Part shown: in pieces, positions 25,517 through 34,700 of the stretch
How positions within the stretch are numbered: the stretch's first letter is position 1
Layout: every line of letters begins with the position of its first letter
Assembly (NCBI GenBank): GCA_025357875.1
Contig: JANYLK010000104.1
Location: 1-49,603 of the forward strand
Direction of reading: 5' to 3'
Origin: Granulicella sp.
GTDB taxonomy: Bacteria; Acidobacteriota; Terriglobia; Terriglobales; Acidobacteriaceae
DNA length: 49,603 nt
Made by a program: the position numbers and the translations under genes
Notes under the pieces: generated by a model
The model's input: the letters and a program-made list of their open reading frames with translations, nothing else
What the model was told of the DNA's origin: nothing
The model's database searches: none

Positions 25517-27094
25517 TCATCCTTTGAGTTCAGGCAATGTGCACTGCATCTTGTCTGTCTTCACGTCTGCTACCGGGAGGTCGTAGCTTGCCATCATCCG
25601 ATCGACCATTCCCACCGTCTTGTCCCAGTCATACGCCCGGAAGGAATGCCCGCGGGTGACCATGTTGGCTCCGGAATAGAACATCTCGTATTGCAGATGC
25701 CGCGAGCCAAACTCGGACCCAACCGCGTCCCACGCCAGTTTGAATAGCTTAACGCGGTTCAAAGCGCCCATGACCGGGGAGTACTGGGTCTTTTCGATGT
25801 AACCTGCTAGTTCGGGATTGTCATAGTCAGACGCAGAAGATGGCAACATGATCATGCCACCACCGGCGAGCTCACGCAGCATGTGAGTGAACTTCGGATA
25901 CAACTGCTGCGTAAGTACGTTGGCCGCGTAGAGGCGCTTGCTGTTGGGGACGAAGTAGTTCCCGTATTGGTAGCCGCTGATCTCCATGGATTCAACCATC
26001 CCTTCCACCATGGAAACTTCAGCCGCCATCTGGCCGAGAGTCTCCTTGATTGGAGGGAACCCTAGGATCCCGTTTGCCTCACATATCTTGCGGGCAAGGC
26101 CCAGCAAAAAGCGCATTTTAACCGTGAGGCGAATCTGGCACTGATAGTTCTGATATGCGTGTGTGGGAATCTCATGCCATTGGGCAGTCGCCATATGCAC
26201 ATCGTTGTGAACGAACACACGTTCCCATGGGACTTTGACCTCGTCGAAGTACAGAATGCAGTCATTTTCATCGAAAGAGGAAGAGAGCGGATTGTCAAAC
26301 CTGGACCCGGCCGCTAGCTCATACGACCTGCGCGACAGCAGCTTGACCCCTTTTGCGTTGAGCGGCACCATAGCGGTAAAACTGTATTTCTCTTCTCCGG
26401 GCTTCAACGGCTGAATCGACGCAACCATCAATTCGTTCGCCATAGGACATCCGGTGGCCAGCATCTTTCCGCCCTTGATAGTGATGCCCTCGTGGTCCTC
26501 GTCGACAACTCCCGCCACAACGTAGGCGTCGGACTGTTCCCCGGCCGATTTGCTGCGGTCGGCTTGAGGGTTCACAATCGCATAGGTCAGATACAGATCG
26601 TTGTCACGGGCATACTCGTAGTAGTCCGAGAGTGCTCTGGCGTATCTATCTCCATGATTGCGAAAGAGATCCATCCCCATGTACATTCCTGAGATTGCAG
26701 ATGCGACATGGTCCGGGGAGCGGCCGAAGAAGCCGCAGGACAACTCTGCCCAGGATTCCAGTGCCTTGCGCCGCTCGACCAACTCCGAATAGCACGATGG
26801 CAATTGCCACATACGATTTACGCGCTCCCCGGTTTTGGGAGAGGCAAAGGTCATTCGTTCCGCATTCTCAGGCTGGGATTGGTAGTCATACAGGGTGGCC
26901 GAAGCAAGAATGCTCTGCCGGAAGGCCGGGTGATCCACGTGGTTCTTCAGAGCCACACCGTCGAGGAATATCTCGCGGCCATCCCGCAGGCTTTGCAAAT
27001 GCTTCTGTCCATCTCTGGGCATAGATCTCCAAGGTTCAGGCAGTCTGGTCGCGTCGGTGAAATCTGGCCCGCGGCTCACTTGTCTCTGGTGCAT
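25517..27094 (-). CDS. HpaB-type FADH2-dependent aromatic monooxygenase
   Basis: Large component of a 4-hydroxyphenylacetate 3-monooxygenase/chlorophenol monooxygenase-type system, which hydroxylates phenols ortho to the OH using reduced FAD and oxygen. The 525-residue protein shows SLRDGREIFLDGVALKNHV, GRSPDHVASAISGM, LYLTYAIVNPQADRS, GITIKGGKMLATGCPMANEL, VPWERVFVH, GGGMIMLPSSASDY and EMFYSGANMVTRG, covering the acyl-CoA-dehydrogenase-like fold. Start choice: ATG 27094 lies 38 nt after the predicted start of transcription but has a weak ribosome site; ATG 27022 (MPRDGQKHL) has GGAG at good spacing and matches the usual family N-terminus better. It leads the five-gene operon controlled by palindrome copy 5. 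Confidence 0.95.
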   Translation of the reverse strand: MHQRQVSRGPDFTDATRLPEPWRSMPRDGQKHLQSLRDGREIFLDGVALKNHVDHPAFRQSILASATLYDYQSQPENAERMTFASPKTGERVNRMWQLPSCYSELVERRKALESWAELSCGFFGRSPDHVASAISGMYMGMDLFRNHGDRYARALSDYYEYARDNDLYLTYAIVNPQADRSKSAGEQSDAYVVAGVVDEDHEGITIKGGKMLATGCPMANELMVASIQPLKPGEEKYSFTAMVPLNAKGVKLLSRRSYELAAGSRFDNPLSSSFDENDCILYFDEVKVPWERVFVHNDVHMATAQWHEIPTHAYQNYQCQIRLTVKMRFLLGLARKICEANGILGFPPIKETLGQMAAEVSMVEGMVESMEISGYQYGNYFVPNSKRLYAANVLTQQLYPKFTHMLRELAGGGMIMLPSSASDYDNPELAGYIEKTQYSPVMGALNRVKLFKLAWDAVGSEFGSRHLQYEMFYSGANMVTRGHSFRAYDWDKTVGMVDRMMASYDLPVADVKTDKMQCTLPELKG

Positions 27095-27138
27095 ATAGGG
27101 GAGTGGATTACCCGTCCTAAAGCGGAGCCACGAAAATG

Positions 27139-27180
27139 AGCATAGACGAGGGGAAAACTATTAGTCAAGTAACTTAACTA
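27139..27180 (-). promoter_or_regulatory. Locus palindrome, copy 5, with promoter of the hpaB-like operon
   Basis: TAGTCAAGTAACTTAACTA at 27162-27180 is one of the best palindromes. Leftward, TTGACT (27163-27168), an 18-bp spacer and TATGCT (27139-27144) form a good sigma-70 promoter that begins within the operator. It lies about 225 bp from the MarR gene start. Confidence 0.83.
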
Positions 27181-27359
27181 ACTGTAGGTTGGAATTCGAG
27201 AGGCGAGATATCCTGAGCACAATCTCTGGCTCGGCCAACTCAACTGATCCAACGTCAGATCTCGCCAAGATGAGTGAAGCGAGCGCCGAACGACTTTTAA
27301 TTGGGCACACACAAACTGTCAGCCATTACAGTCAGTTACGTCAAGTCGTTCGATTTCGA

Positions 27360-27404
27360 TTGACATAACATGATGGTGTAGGGTTAACTTTGTAAGTTAA
27401 CTAT
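27360..27404 (+). promoter_or_regulatory. Promoter and variant operator of the marR gene
   Basis: TTGACA at 27360-27365 is a consensus -35. About 17-18 bp on, the -10 region coincides with an inverted repeat, GTTAACTT-TGT-AAGTTAAC (27383-27401), followed by TATATG. The half-sites TTAAC/GTTAA resemble those of the locus palindrome but are spaced wider. This is the expected place for autoregulation. Confidence 0.65.
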
Positions 27405-28127
27405 ATGGAAATGGACATGTCGACCCGAGAAGATTTTCTGGGCTACAGTATAAGAATGGCTAGTGTTAGCAAGCGTCGTTCCGATAAGAGTCCTCCGCGT
27501 CAGAAGAAGGCAAGAGCCCCCCGCTTTTCGGCCCAATCGCCCGTGGAGCAGGACCCTCACCAAATTTTCACGCTGGCGCCTACCATTTCCAATGTTGAGC
27601 TATTGGACGAAGATGGCAAGACGGACCGCCGATTTCGACAGATGCTCTATGATTTTTCGGTTCTGTCAAGCCATTTGGACTACGCAAGAGCACATCTGGC
27701 CTCGCAAGTGAATCTCACTTCTCCCCAGTACAACATTGCCATGATCATCGCTTACTACCAGGGGGAGACCGGAGTTAGCGTCAGTGAAGTGGCAGAGTAT
27801 TTGCACGTGACCACAGCGTTTATCACCAGTGAAGTTGGCAAACTTGCAAAGATGGGTCTGGTTGATAAGAGCCAGAACCCGAACGACGGCCGCGGCGTCC
27901 AACTGCGGCTTACGCCGGCCGGTAGCGAGAGTCTGCATCAGATCGGGCCGCAGAGGCTGCTCATTAACAATCATCTGTTCCGTGGTCTCTCGGGAGAAGA
28001 TTTTCGGCGCTTATCAAGGGTCCTCGCGGAATTGATCGACGAGTTTTCTGAGACAATTAGCATGCTTAAAGCCATGCGCAAGACACGGTCTTTTCGCAAA
28101 GAAAAGACGCTTACAAAGCAGAAGTAA
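27405..28127 (+). CDS. MarR-family transcriptional regulator
   Basis: Probable regulator of the whole locus. The 240-residue protein has a winged-helix MarR core at residues about 100-235: LTSPQYNIAMIIAYYQ, the helix-turn-helix VSVSEVAEYLHVTTAFITSEVGKLAKMGLVDK (125-155), then the wing PNDGRGVQLRLTPAG and a long C-terminal dimerisation helix. MarR proteins of this kind bind palindromes of about 16-20 bp and release them on binding phenolic or acyl-CoA-like ligands. The N-terminal 80 residues are an extra basic, Pro-rich region (KRRSDKSPPRQKKARAPRF), longer than usual. ATGs at 27405 and 27417 lack a clear ribosome site, and the ATG at 27456 is an alternative start. The gene lies centrally between operator copies 5 and 6. 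Confidence 0.92.
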   Translation: MEMDMSTREDFLGYSIRMASVSKRRSDKSPPRQKKARAPRFSAQSPVEQDPHQIFTLAPTISNVELLDEDGKTDRRFRQMLYDFSVLSSHLDYARAHLASQVNLTSPQYNIAMIIAYYQGETGVSVSEVAEYLHVTTAFITSEVGKLAKMGLVDKSQNPNDGRGVQLRLTPAGSESLHQIGPQRLLINNHLFRGLSGEDFRRLSRVLAELIDEFSETISMLKAMRKTRSFRKEKTLTKQK

Positions 28128-28417
28128 TAAGGCAGCGCTTAAGCCACCATGCATTCTGGGGAAGATGATGCGCAGGAATTCCACGATCTCGGTCGCGAAG
28201 AGCCGGCGTCACTCCGGAGCGCCCCAGATAATTTGCGTCTCTTTTGACATATTGCCCAGCATGGCCCGTCCAGGCCTCTTTGGCGGCGATTAGTTCTATC
28301 CTCCGCAACCAGCACTGCCCTACTGCAGCATATAGATTCCGTTCACGGTCAGCCAGCCGCCAACGCGATCTCAATTCTGCTAGCAAGCTCTCAACGCTGC
28401 GTCACAAGGAGGATTCC
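28128..28417 (+). other. Spacer between marR and the aminotransferase gene
   Basis: About 290 bases without a convincing gene. An open frame continuous with the aminotransferase extends into it but lacks a ribosome site. No copy of the palindrome is present, so the aminotransferase may be read through from the marR promoter. Confidence 0.4.
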
Positions 28418-29806
28418 ATGAGCATCACACCTGTAACCGACTGTGGAAGATCCGGCACCCACACCAGTTTTGGTCCTAATCTGATCACGCCAGTACCAGG
28501 TCCCCTCGCGAAGAAGATGATTGCCGAAGATGACTGCCTGATCTCCCCGAGTTACACCCGCTGTTATCCGCTAGCCGTAAAGAGTGGCAGCGGATGCTGG
28601 ATTGAGGACGTCGATGGCAATCGGTTCCTGGATCTTACGGCAGGAATCGCCGTCAACTCCACCGGGCATTGCCATCCCGAAGTAGTCGGTGCAATTCAGC
28701 GCCAGTGTTCGCAACTGATCCACATGTCGGGCACTGATTTCTACTATGAACAAATGCCGGCGCTCGCGAGACGTCTCTCCGCGATTGCTCCTATGCCTGG
28801 GCCACATCGCTTTTATTATGGCAACTCGGGCGCAGAAGCTGTCGAATGCGCACTGAAGTTGGCGCGATACCACACTCGGAGGCAGCACGTTATCAGTTTC
28901 ATCGGCAGCTTTCACGGCCGCACCATGGGGGCGCTCTCGCTGACCGGATCAAAGATCCAGCAGAAGCGCCGCTTTGCTCCATTTGTTCCTGGAGTCAGTC
29001 ACGTTCCGTATCCCTATGCTTATCGTGGTTGCAATGAGGCACTCCCCACAGCTGACGCGCTAGGTCTCGCCTGTGCGCGGTACATCGAAGACAAGCTATT
29101 CAAGACGACCGTGCCGCCAGAAGAGGTAGCCGCAATCATTCTGGAGCCGATCCAGGGGGAGGGTGGTTACGTGGTTGCCCCCGACAACTTCCTCAAAGAG
29201 ATTCGCCGCATCTGCGATACGCATGGCATCTTGCTGATCGTCGACGAAATCCAATCGGGCGCAGGAAGAACGGGGAAATGGTGGGCCATCGAACACTCCG
29301 GGGTCCAGCCCGACATCGTATGCATTGCAAAGGGAATTGCATCCGGGATGCCCCTTGGCATCTGCATGGCCAAAGCTGACATCATGGACTGGGTTCCAGG
29401 CTCGCATGCAAGTACATTCGGCGGCAACCCGATTTCCATCGCTGCGGCACTGGCAACCATCGATATTCTTGAACGCGAGGGGCTGCAGAATGCGGCGGAG
29501 GTTGGCACCGCGATCGTTGACCGCCTGAATACATGGATGGAGAAGTTTACGATTGTTGGGGATGTCCGCGGTCGCGGATTGATGATCGCCGTCGAATTGG
29601 TGCAGGACAAAGATTCTCGCAATCCCGTGCCCTCCCTGCGGGATCGCGTAGTTGACCTTGCATTCAAGCGTGGTCTGCTCCTTCTCGGTTGCGGAGAAAC
29701 CAGCATCCGGCTCTGCCCGTCGCTGCTGATCAATGTGCAGGAAGCAAATACTGCGCTGGATATTCTTGAAGAGTGCATTCAACTCTGCTCGGAGAAACGG
29801 GGATGA
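28418..29806 (+). CDS. Class III (omega) aminotransferase, GabT-like
   Basis: A PLP enzyme that moves an amino group, often a terminal one, from amines or omega-amino acids to a keto acid. The ATG at 28418 follows AAGGAGGATTCC, an excellent site; the longer frame upstream is not used. The 462-residue protein has GCWIEDVDGNRFLDLTAGIAVNSTGH, YYGNSGAEAVECALKLAR, ISFIGSFHGRTMGALSLTGS, ILEPIQGEGGY, LIVDEIQSGAGRTG, CIAKGIASGMPLG with the PLP Lys at about 305, and HASTFGGNP. It converges with the ALDH7-like gene, and the two may act in sequence on an amine: transamination to an aldehyde or cyclic imine, then oxidation. Confidence 0.93.
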   Translation: MSITPVTDCGRSGTHTSFGPNLITPVPGPLAKKMIAEDDCLISPSYTRCYPLAVKSGSGCWIEDVDGNRFLDLTAGIAVNSTGHCHPEVVGAIQRQCSQLIHMSGTDFYYEQMPALARRLSAIAPMPGPHRFYYGNSGAEAVECALKLARYHTRRQHVISFIGSFHGRTMGALSLTGSKIQQKRRFAPFVPGVSHVPYPYAYRGCNEALPTADALGLACARYIEDKLFKTTVPPEEVAAIILEPIQGEGGYVVAPDNFLKEIRRICDTHGILLIVDEIQSGAGRTGKWWAIEHSGVQPDIVCIAKGIASGMPLGICMAKADIMDWVPGSHASTFGGNPISIAAALATIDILEREGLQNAAEVGTAIVDRLNTWMEKFTIVGDVRGRGLMIAVELVQDKDSRNPVPSLRDRVVDLAFKRGLLLLGCGETSIRLCPSLLINVQEANTALDILEECIQLCSEKRG

Positions 29807-29819
29807 CTATTCGGAATTC

Positions 29820-31346
29820 TCAGTCGATCTCAAAAGTCACTCCTTGCGCCAGCGGTAGGTCATCCCCATAGTTGATGGTGTTGGTGGCGCGCCGCATGTA
29901 CTGCTTCCATGCATCGGAACCTGATTCGCGGCCGCCACCCGTCTCTTTTTCCCCGCCAAAAGCGCCGCCGATCTCGGCGCCAGATGTGCCTATATTGACG
30001 TTCGCAATGCCGCAGTCGGATCCTGTCGAAGACAGGAACAACTCTGCCTCCTGCATGTTCATGGTGAAGATGGAGGACGAGAGGCCTTGCGCTACACCGT
30101 TGTGCATCACAACCGCCTCTTGCAGTTCCCGGTAGCGCATTACGTAGAGGATTGGTGCAAACGTTTCACGCTGGATGATGTCCGCGCTGCGGTCGATTTC
30201 CACCAACGCCGGCCTTGCATAGTAGGCCGCTGCAAATTCATCTTGAAGCACGCGCGTGCCACCCGTGATGACGGCGCCTGCACGCCGAGCCTTGTTGAGA
30301 GCTTCTTGCATTGCAAGCCAGGCCTCCTCGCCGATGAGCGGACCGACCAGCGTGCCGGATTGTCGCGGGTCCCCCACAACGACCGACGCAAAGGCCTTAC
30401 GGAGTTGAGTGACGAATGTCTCGTAGATAGAGTCATGCACAATCAACCGGCGTAACGTGGTGCAGCGTTGCCCTGCAGTTCCCATGGCTGAAAATGCTAC
30501 AGCTCGCAATGCGAGCTGCTGATTTGCGGAGGCACAAACGATGGCAGCGTTATTTCCGCCAAGTTCGAGGATGCATCGGCCGAAACGCCGGGCAACTCGT
30601 GGGCCAACCTGGCGTCCCATCGCGGTCGATCCGGTTGCCGAGATCAGGGGCAATAGCGAGTGGTCCACCAGATACTCACCTAGCGCAGTGTTGCCGATCA
30701 TCACCTGAGACAAGCCAGTTGGAGTGCCACCGAATCGCTCCGAAGCGCGCACGAACAGCGCTTGAACGGCAAGAGCTGTTAGCGGAGTCTTCTCCGATGG
30801 TTTCCACACGACCGAGTCTCCGCAGACAAGGGCCAGCGCCGCATTCCACGCCCACACCGCCGCTGGAAAGTTAAAAGCCGTGATGATTCCAACCGCGCCG
30901 AAGGGATGCCAGGTCTCCATCATGCGATGGTGGTTGCGCTCGGAGGGCAGGGTTTGTCCGGCGAGTTGACGCGAGAGCCCCGTGGCGAAGACGCAGATGT
31001 CGATCATCTCCTGAATCTCACCATACCCCTCGGTGAGCAATTTGCCGGTTTCGATAGTGACGAGCCGCCCAAGGGCGGGTAGCTCCATCCTCAGTTCCTC
31101 GCCCAACAGCCGTACCAACTCGCCGCGTCGCGGGGCCGGCACGAGACGCCACTCCTGGAATGCAGCGTGGGCCGCGCCTATCTTCGCCGCCGCCTCTTCA
31201 ACGCTCAGTTTGCGAAGCTGCCCGATGACTTCACCGGTAATTGGCGTGTGGGCGGCAAGATCGCCATCTGCGTATTCGCTAGGCTGAACACCTAGCTGGT
31301 TCAGCAGGCCGCGAACCTCATGTGCAAGTGAAGTCGAACTCACCAT
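29820..31346 (-). CDS. ALDH7/antiquitin-like aldehyde dehydrogenase
   Basis: An NAD-dependent aldehyde dehydrogenase most like the ALDH7A1/piperideine-6-carboxylate dehydrogenase group, which oxidises alpha-aminoadipic semialdehyde and related aldehydes. The 508-residue protein shows WHPFGAVGIITAFNFPAAVWAWN, WKPSEKTPLTALA, ILELGGNNAAIV (E261), GTAGQRCTTLRRL (nucleophile C295) and IQRETFAPILYV. The start at 31346 has GGAGGAG upstream. A further 50 in-frame codons exist up to 31496, but the predicted promoter (-10 at 31477-31482) lies inside that extension, which rules it out. Operator copy 6 is shared with the TonB receptor gene. Confidence 0.93.
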   Translation of the reverse strand: MVSSTSLAHEVRGLLNQLGVQPSEYADGDLAAHTPITGEVIGQLRKLSVEEAAAKIGAAHAAFQEWRLVPAPRRGELVRLLGEELRMELPALGRLVTIETGKLLTEGYGEIQEMIDICVFATGLSRQLAGQTLPSERNHHRMMETWHPFGAVGIITAFNFPAAVWAWNAALALVCGDSVVWKPSEKTPLTALAVQALFVRASERFGGTPTGLSQVMIGNTALGEYLVDHSLLPLISATGSTAMGRQVGPRVARRFGRCILELGGNNAAIVCASANQQLALRAVAFSAMGTAGQRCTTLRRLIVHDSIYETFVTQLRKAFASVVVGDPRQSGTLVGPLIGEEAWLAMQEALNKARRAGAVITGGTRVLQDEFAAAYYARPALVEIDRSADIIQRETFAPILYVMRYRELQEAVVMHNGVAQGLSSSIFTMNMQEAELFLSSTGSDCGIANVNIGTSGAEIGGAFGGEKETGGGRESGSDAWKQYMRRATNTINYGDDLPLAQGVTFEID

Positions 31347-31476
31347 CTCAATTCTCCTCCTACCGACCCCATCCACTCTCAGCCCTATTGTTTGAGTGGG
31401 CCTCCGATGCAGGGTGGTCTCTAACCAGCGCCGTTCCAATAAGGCCGGAGACGACGCCGAAGCCCATGTTGCCCAA

Positions 31477-31539
31477 ACTATACGCTGGCCGACCAAGTTA
31501 GTTAAGTGACTTGACTATATCGAAACCACCGACTATCTT
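31477..31539. promoter_or_regulatory. Locus palindrome, copy 6, with two back-to-back promoters
   Basis: TAGTTAAGTGACTTGACTA at 31499-31517 carries a -35 box in each arm. Rightward: TTGACT (31511-31516), 17 bp, TATCTT (31534-31539), toward the TonB receptor. Leftward: TTAACT (31500-31505), 17 bp, TATAGT (31477-31482), toward the aldehyde dehydrogenase. One bound dimer would block both promoters. Confidence 0.88.
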
Positions 31540-31769
31540 TTTCGCAATCGGTTAACTCAATGGAGGTTCTCTTTCAGCGAGCTGACCTTCCAGAACCTTC
31601 CGCTCTGCCCGGTTTTACTTTGGGTCTAGGGGAGCATCACAGCTAGTGAGTTATTCGAATGCGATCATGGATCTTGTTTTTCACGCAATGATTGACAGAG
31701 CTTAATAAGACGACTGCGGCGCCTGAAGTATCTGGTTCTAAATCCCCGGTTCCCCGAAGGAGTGCCAGC
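31540..31769 (+). other. Leader of the TonB receptor operon
   Basis: About 230 bases between the predicted rightward promoter and the receptor start. A TTG-initiated extension from 31692 is open, but there is no signal peptide at its beginning. No riboswitch or other element was recognised. Confidence 0.4.
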
Positions 31770-34700
31770 ATGCGATGGAAGAACCTAATTCTCATCATAA
31801 TCTCAAGCTTTCCCTGCGTTTTCTTACATCAGGGTTGGGCTCAAGCGACCACGTCACTCACTGGCCATGTGTCAGACCCTAAGGGTGCAGTTATTCCAGG
31901 AGCAGCGGTTACTCTCATACTGACGGATACTGGAGCGACCCGTACTGGGGGCACAGATAAGAATGGCGAATACTATTTCCCGCAGATACAGCCGGGCCGG
32001 TACGAACTGGATGTTTCATTTACTGGATTTGCACTCTCGAAGAACACTGGCCTCGATATTCTCGTCAATCAGCCGGCCACCTACAACGTGACGCTCGCGC
32101 TGGCCACGACTACTGCGGAAGTAACCGTGAACACAAACGGGCAGCCATTGTTGAATACCACTGACGCAACTTTGGGCAATGCATTTAATCAGGAGCAGAT
32201 TGAAGATCTGCCCACGGTTGCGAGGAACACCACCACTCTTTTGACTCTTCAGCCCGGCGTTGTCTACCTTGGACCAGGATCGTCAAGTCTGCTCAATGAC
32301 ACACGCAGCGGTGCGGTGAACGGCGGTCGCTCCGACCAGGGCAACATGACTCTGGATGGCGTGGACGTGAATAACATTAATAGCGGCGCCGCGTTCAATC
32401 CCGTCCTGCGGATCACCGAGGATACGGTTGCCGAATTTCGTGTGACGACCGGCGACCCAACTGCGGCTCAGGGCCGTGCGTCCGGCGCCCAAACTGCCCT
32501 AGTAACCAGAAGCGGCGCAAACAATCTCCACGGCGCCGTATACGAATACAACAGGTCAAATTTGTGGCTCGCGAATGATTTCTTTGCAAAGCAGACCGAA
32601 AGCAACAACGGCACTTCCAACATCCCAGCAAAGAATATCTACAACGTGTTCGGTGCAGCTGTTGGCGGGCCCATTATGAAAGACAGGGCCTTCGCATTCG
32701 GCAACTACGAAGGCCAGCGATATATCAAGGGTCAAAATAGCAATACCATCGTGCCCACCTCGAGTTTTCGCGCGGGCAATGTGACCTACGTCTGCGCGAA
32801 GGCAAGTCAATGCAGCGGCACTTCGACCGCACCCGGCCTGGCAGGACTGACGCTCAATACCCTGACCCCAGCCCAAGTGGCAAGCATGGACCCAAAGGGC
32901 ATCGGTGATAATCCGGTTGTGCTGTCCCTGCTGCAGAGCCTGCCCCAGCCTAACAACTTCAACCAGGGCGACTTCTTGAACTATGCCGGCTACGACTTTA
33001 TCTATAGCTCCGAGCAGAAGCTAAACGACTGGACCGCGCGTTTCGATTGGAACATTACACGCAATGGTAAACACAGTGCCTTCTGGAGAGGTACCCAGCA
33101 GGCTGACTCGACGCCGGCAGGACCAATCTTTCCGGGGTTGCCTCCTTCGTCAAATGCAACCAGCCACAACAAAGGGTTCGCCACTGGCTATACCTATGTG
33201 CATAGCAGCAACCTTGTGAATAATCTCACCTTTGGCCTTACACGACAAGGCACCAGCACATCGGGGCAGTTATCGTCGCCCTATATCACGTTTTACTTCA
33301 CGACGCCCTATGCAACCACGCCAACAACTTCTACGGTCGCTCCGGTATATAGCCTCCTGGACAACCTGTCATGGAATCTGCACAGTCATAGTTTTGCTTT
33401 TGGCATCAATACGCGGTTCATCGAGGACATTGAATCCAGCAACGCAACTTCGTTTGCGAATGCCAGCGGTGTGCAACAGTATTTCAACGGCGGCGTGGCC
33501 GGCGCAGGCGGAGCGTTTGATCCTGGCGCATATGGCTACCCAGCCGTAGGCTTCAAGGGCTTCAATGGCCGCGTGCCCTACAACAATGCCATCACCGCTG
33601 CCGCGGGACTCTTGTCGGTAGGCACGGTCACTTACAACACCACTAAGACCGGCGCACCCTTGCCGCAGAACGCGCCGCTGATCTACGACTACCGCTGGAA
33701 TGAGTACGAGTTCTACGCGCAGGATACGTGGAAGGCAACCAAAGACCTCACCATCACTTACGGACTGCGCTACAGCTATCAGCAAGTGCCCGCGGAGAAG
33801 CAAGGCGCGCAGGCGGGCGTCTGTCAACTGGTGAATGGAGCGTGCGCGCCGGGACAATTCTCTCTGGCCCGCTACCTGAACACCAGCAGCGCGCTGGCTG
33901 CAACCGGCCAGCCTGCCAACAGCGCAGGAGAACTCGGCTTTCCACTGAATGGTCGCTACAACAACCAACCTGACTACTGGACGCCGGACAAACTCGACTT
34001 CGCTCCGCGCCTTGCCATCGCCTACTCCCCAACCGGCTTCACCGGGCTACTGGGAAAGATATTCGGTAGCGGGCGCACAAGCATCCGAGCGGGTTACTCA
34101 ATGGCATATGACCACTTTGGCGCAGGCATTGTGAACACCTTCGCTTCCACCGGATCGTACGGGCTTGCAACCACGCTTTCAACCAATGCCGGCACCTATA
34201 CCGCCGCTGCCGCGCCGCGCATCTCCAGCTTCAACAGCATTCCGTCGGTTCTGTTGCCTGCCGCTCCGCCGGTCGGCTTCCCTGGAAATCCGCCAGCCAG
34301 CGGTCCAAATAGTGCCGCTATTTACTGGGCTGAGGACTCGGCTATCAAAACTCCCTACTCGGAAATGCTGGATCTCTCAATCGCGAGGCAGGTTGGAAAG
34401 GGCTCCTCCATCGAAATCAGTTATGTGGGCCGATTCGCGCATCGCCTTCTGGAGCAGGAGGATGTTGCGGCCCCAACAAACTTGACTGCCGGCGGTACGG
34501 ACTACTTCACTGCTGCCCGACAGTTGGCTCTTCTGGGCCGCGCCGGCACCCCTATCGGATCGGTCCAAACGAATCCATATTGGGAGTCGCTGTTTGCTGC
34601 TCTCGCGGGGAAGAACATCGGATATGGCTCTGGTTTGACGGCGACCCAGAACGTGTATGGCATCTTCCTCGCGAATCAGTTCAACGAAACCACCGCACTG

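Noticed and set aside
28244-28417. N-terminal extension of the aminotransferase from 28244
   Set aside because: It has no ribosome site and unrelated sequence; the ATG at 28418 has a near-perfect AAGGAGG.
29820-31496. Longer aldehyde dehydrogenase reading from 31496
   Set aside because: The extra 50 codons contain the predicted -10 box and spacer of its own promoter, have no ribosome site and do not resemble the family N-terminus; 31346 has GGAGGAG.
31550-31565. GGTTAACTCAATGG as a further copy of the palindrome
   Set aside because: Only one half-site core (GTTAAC) is present and the other arm is absent.
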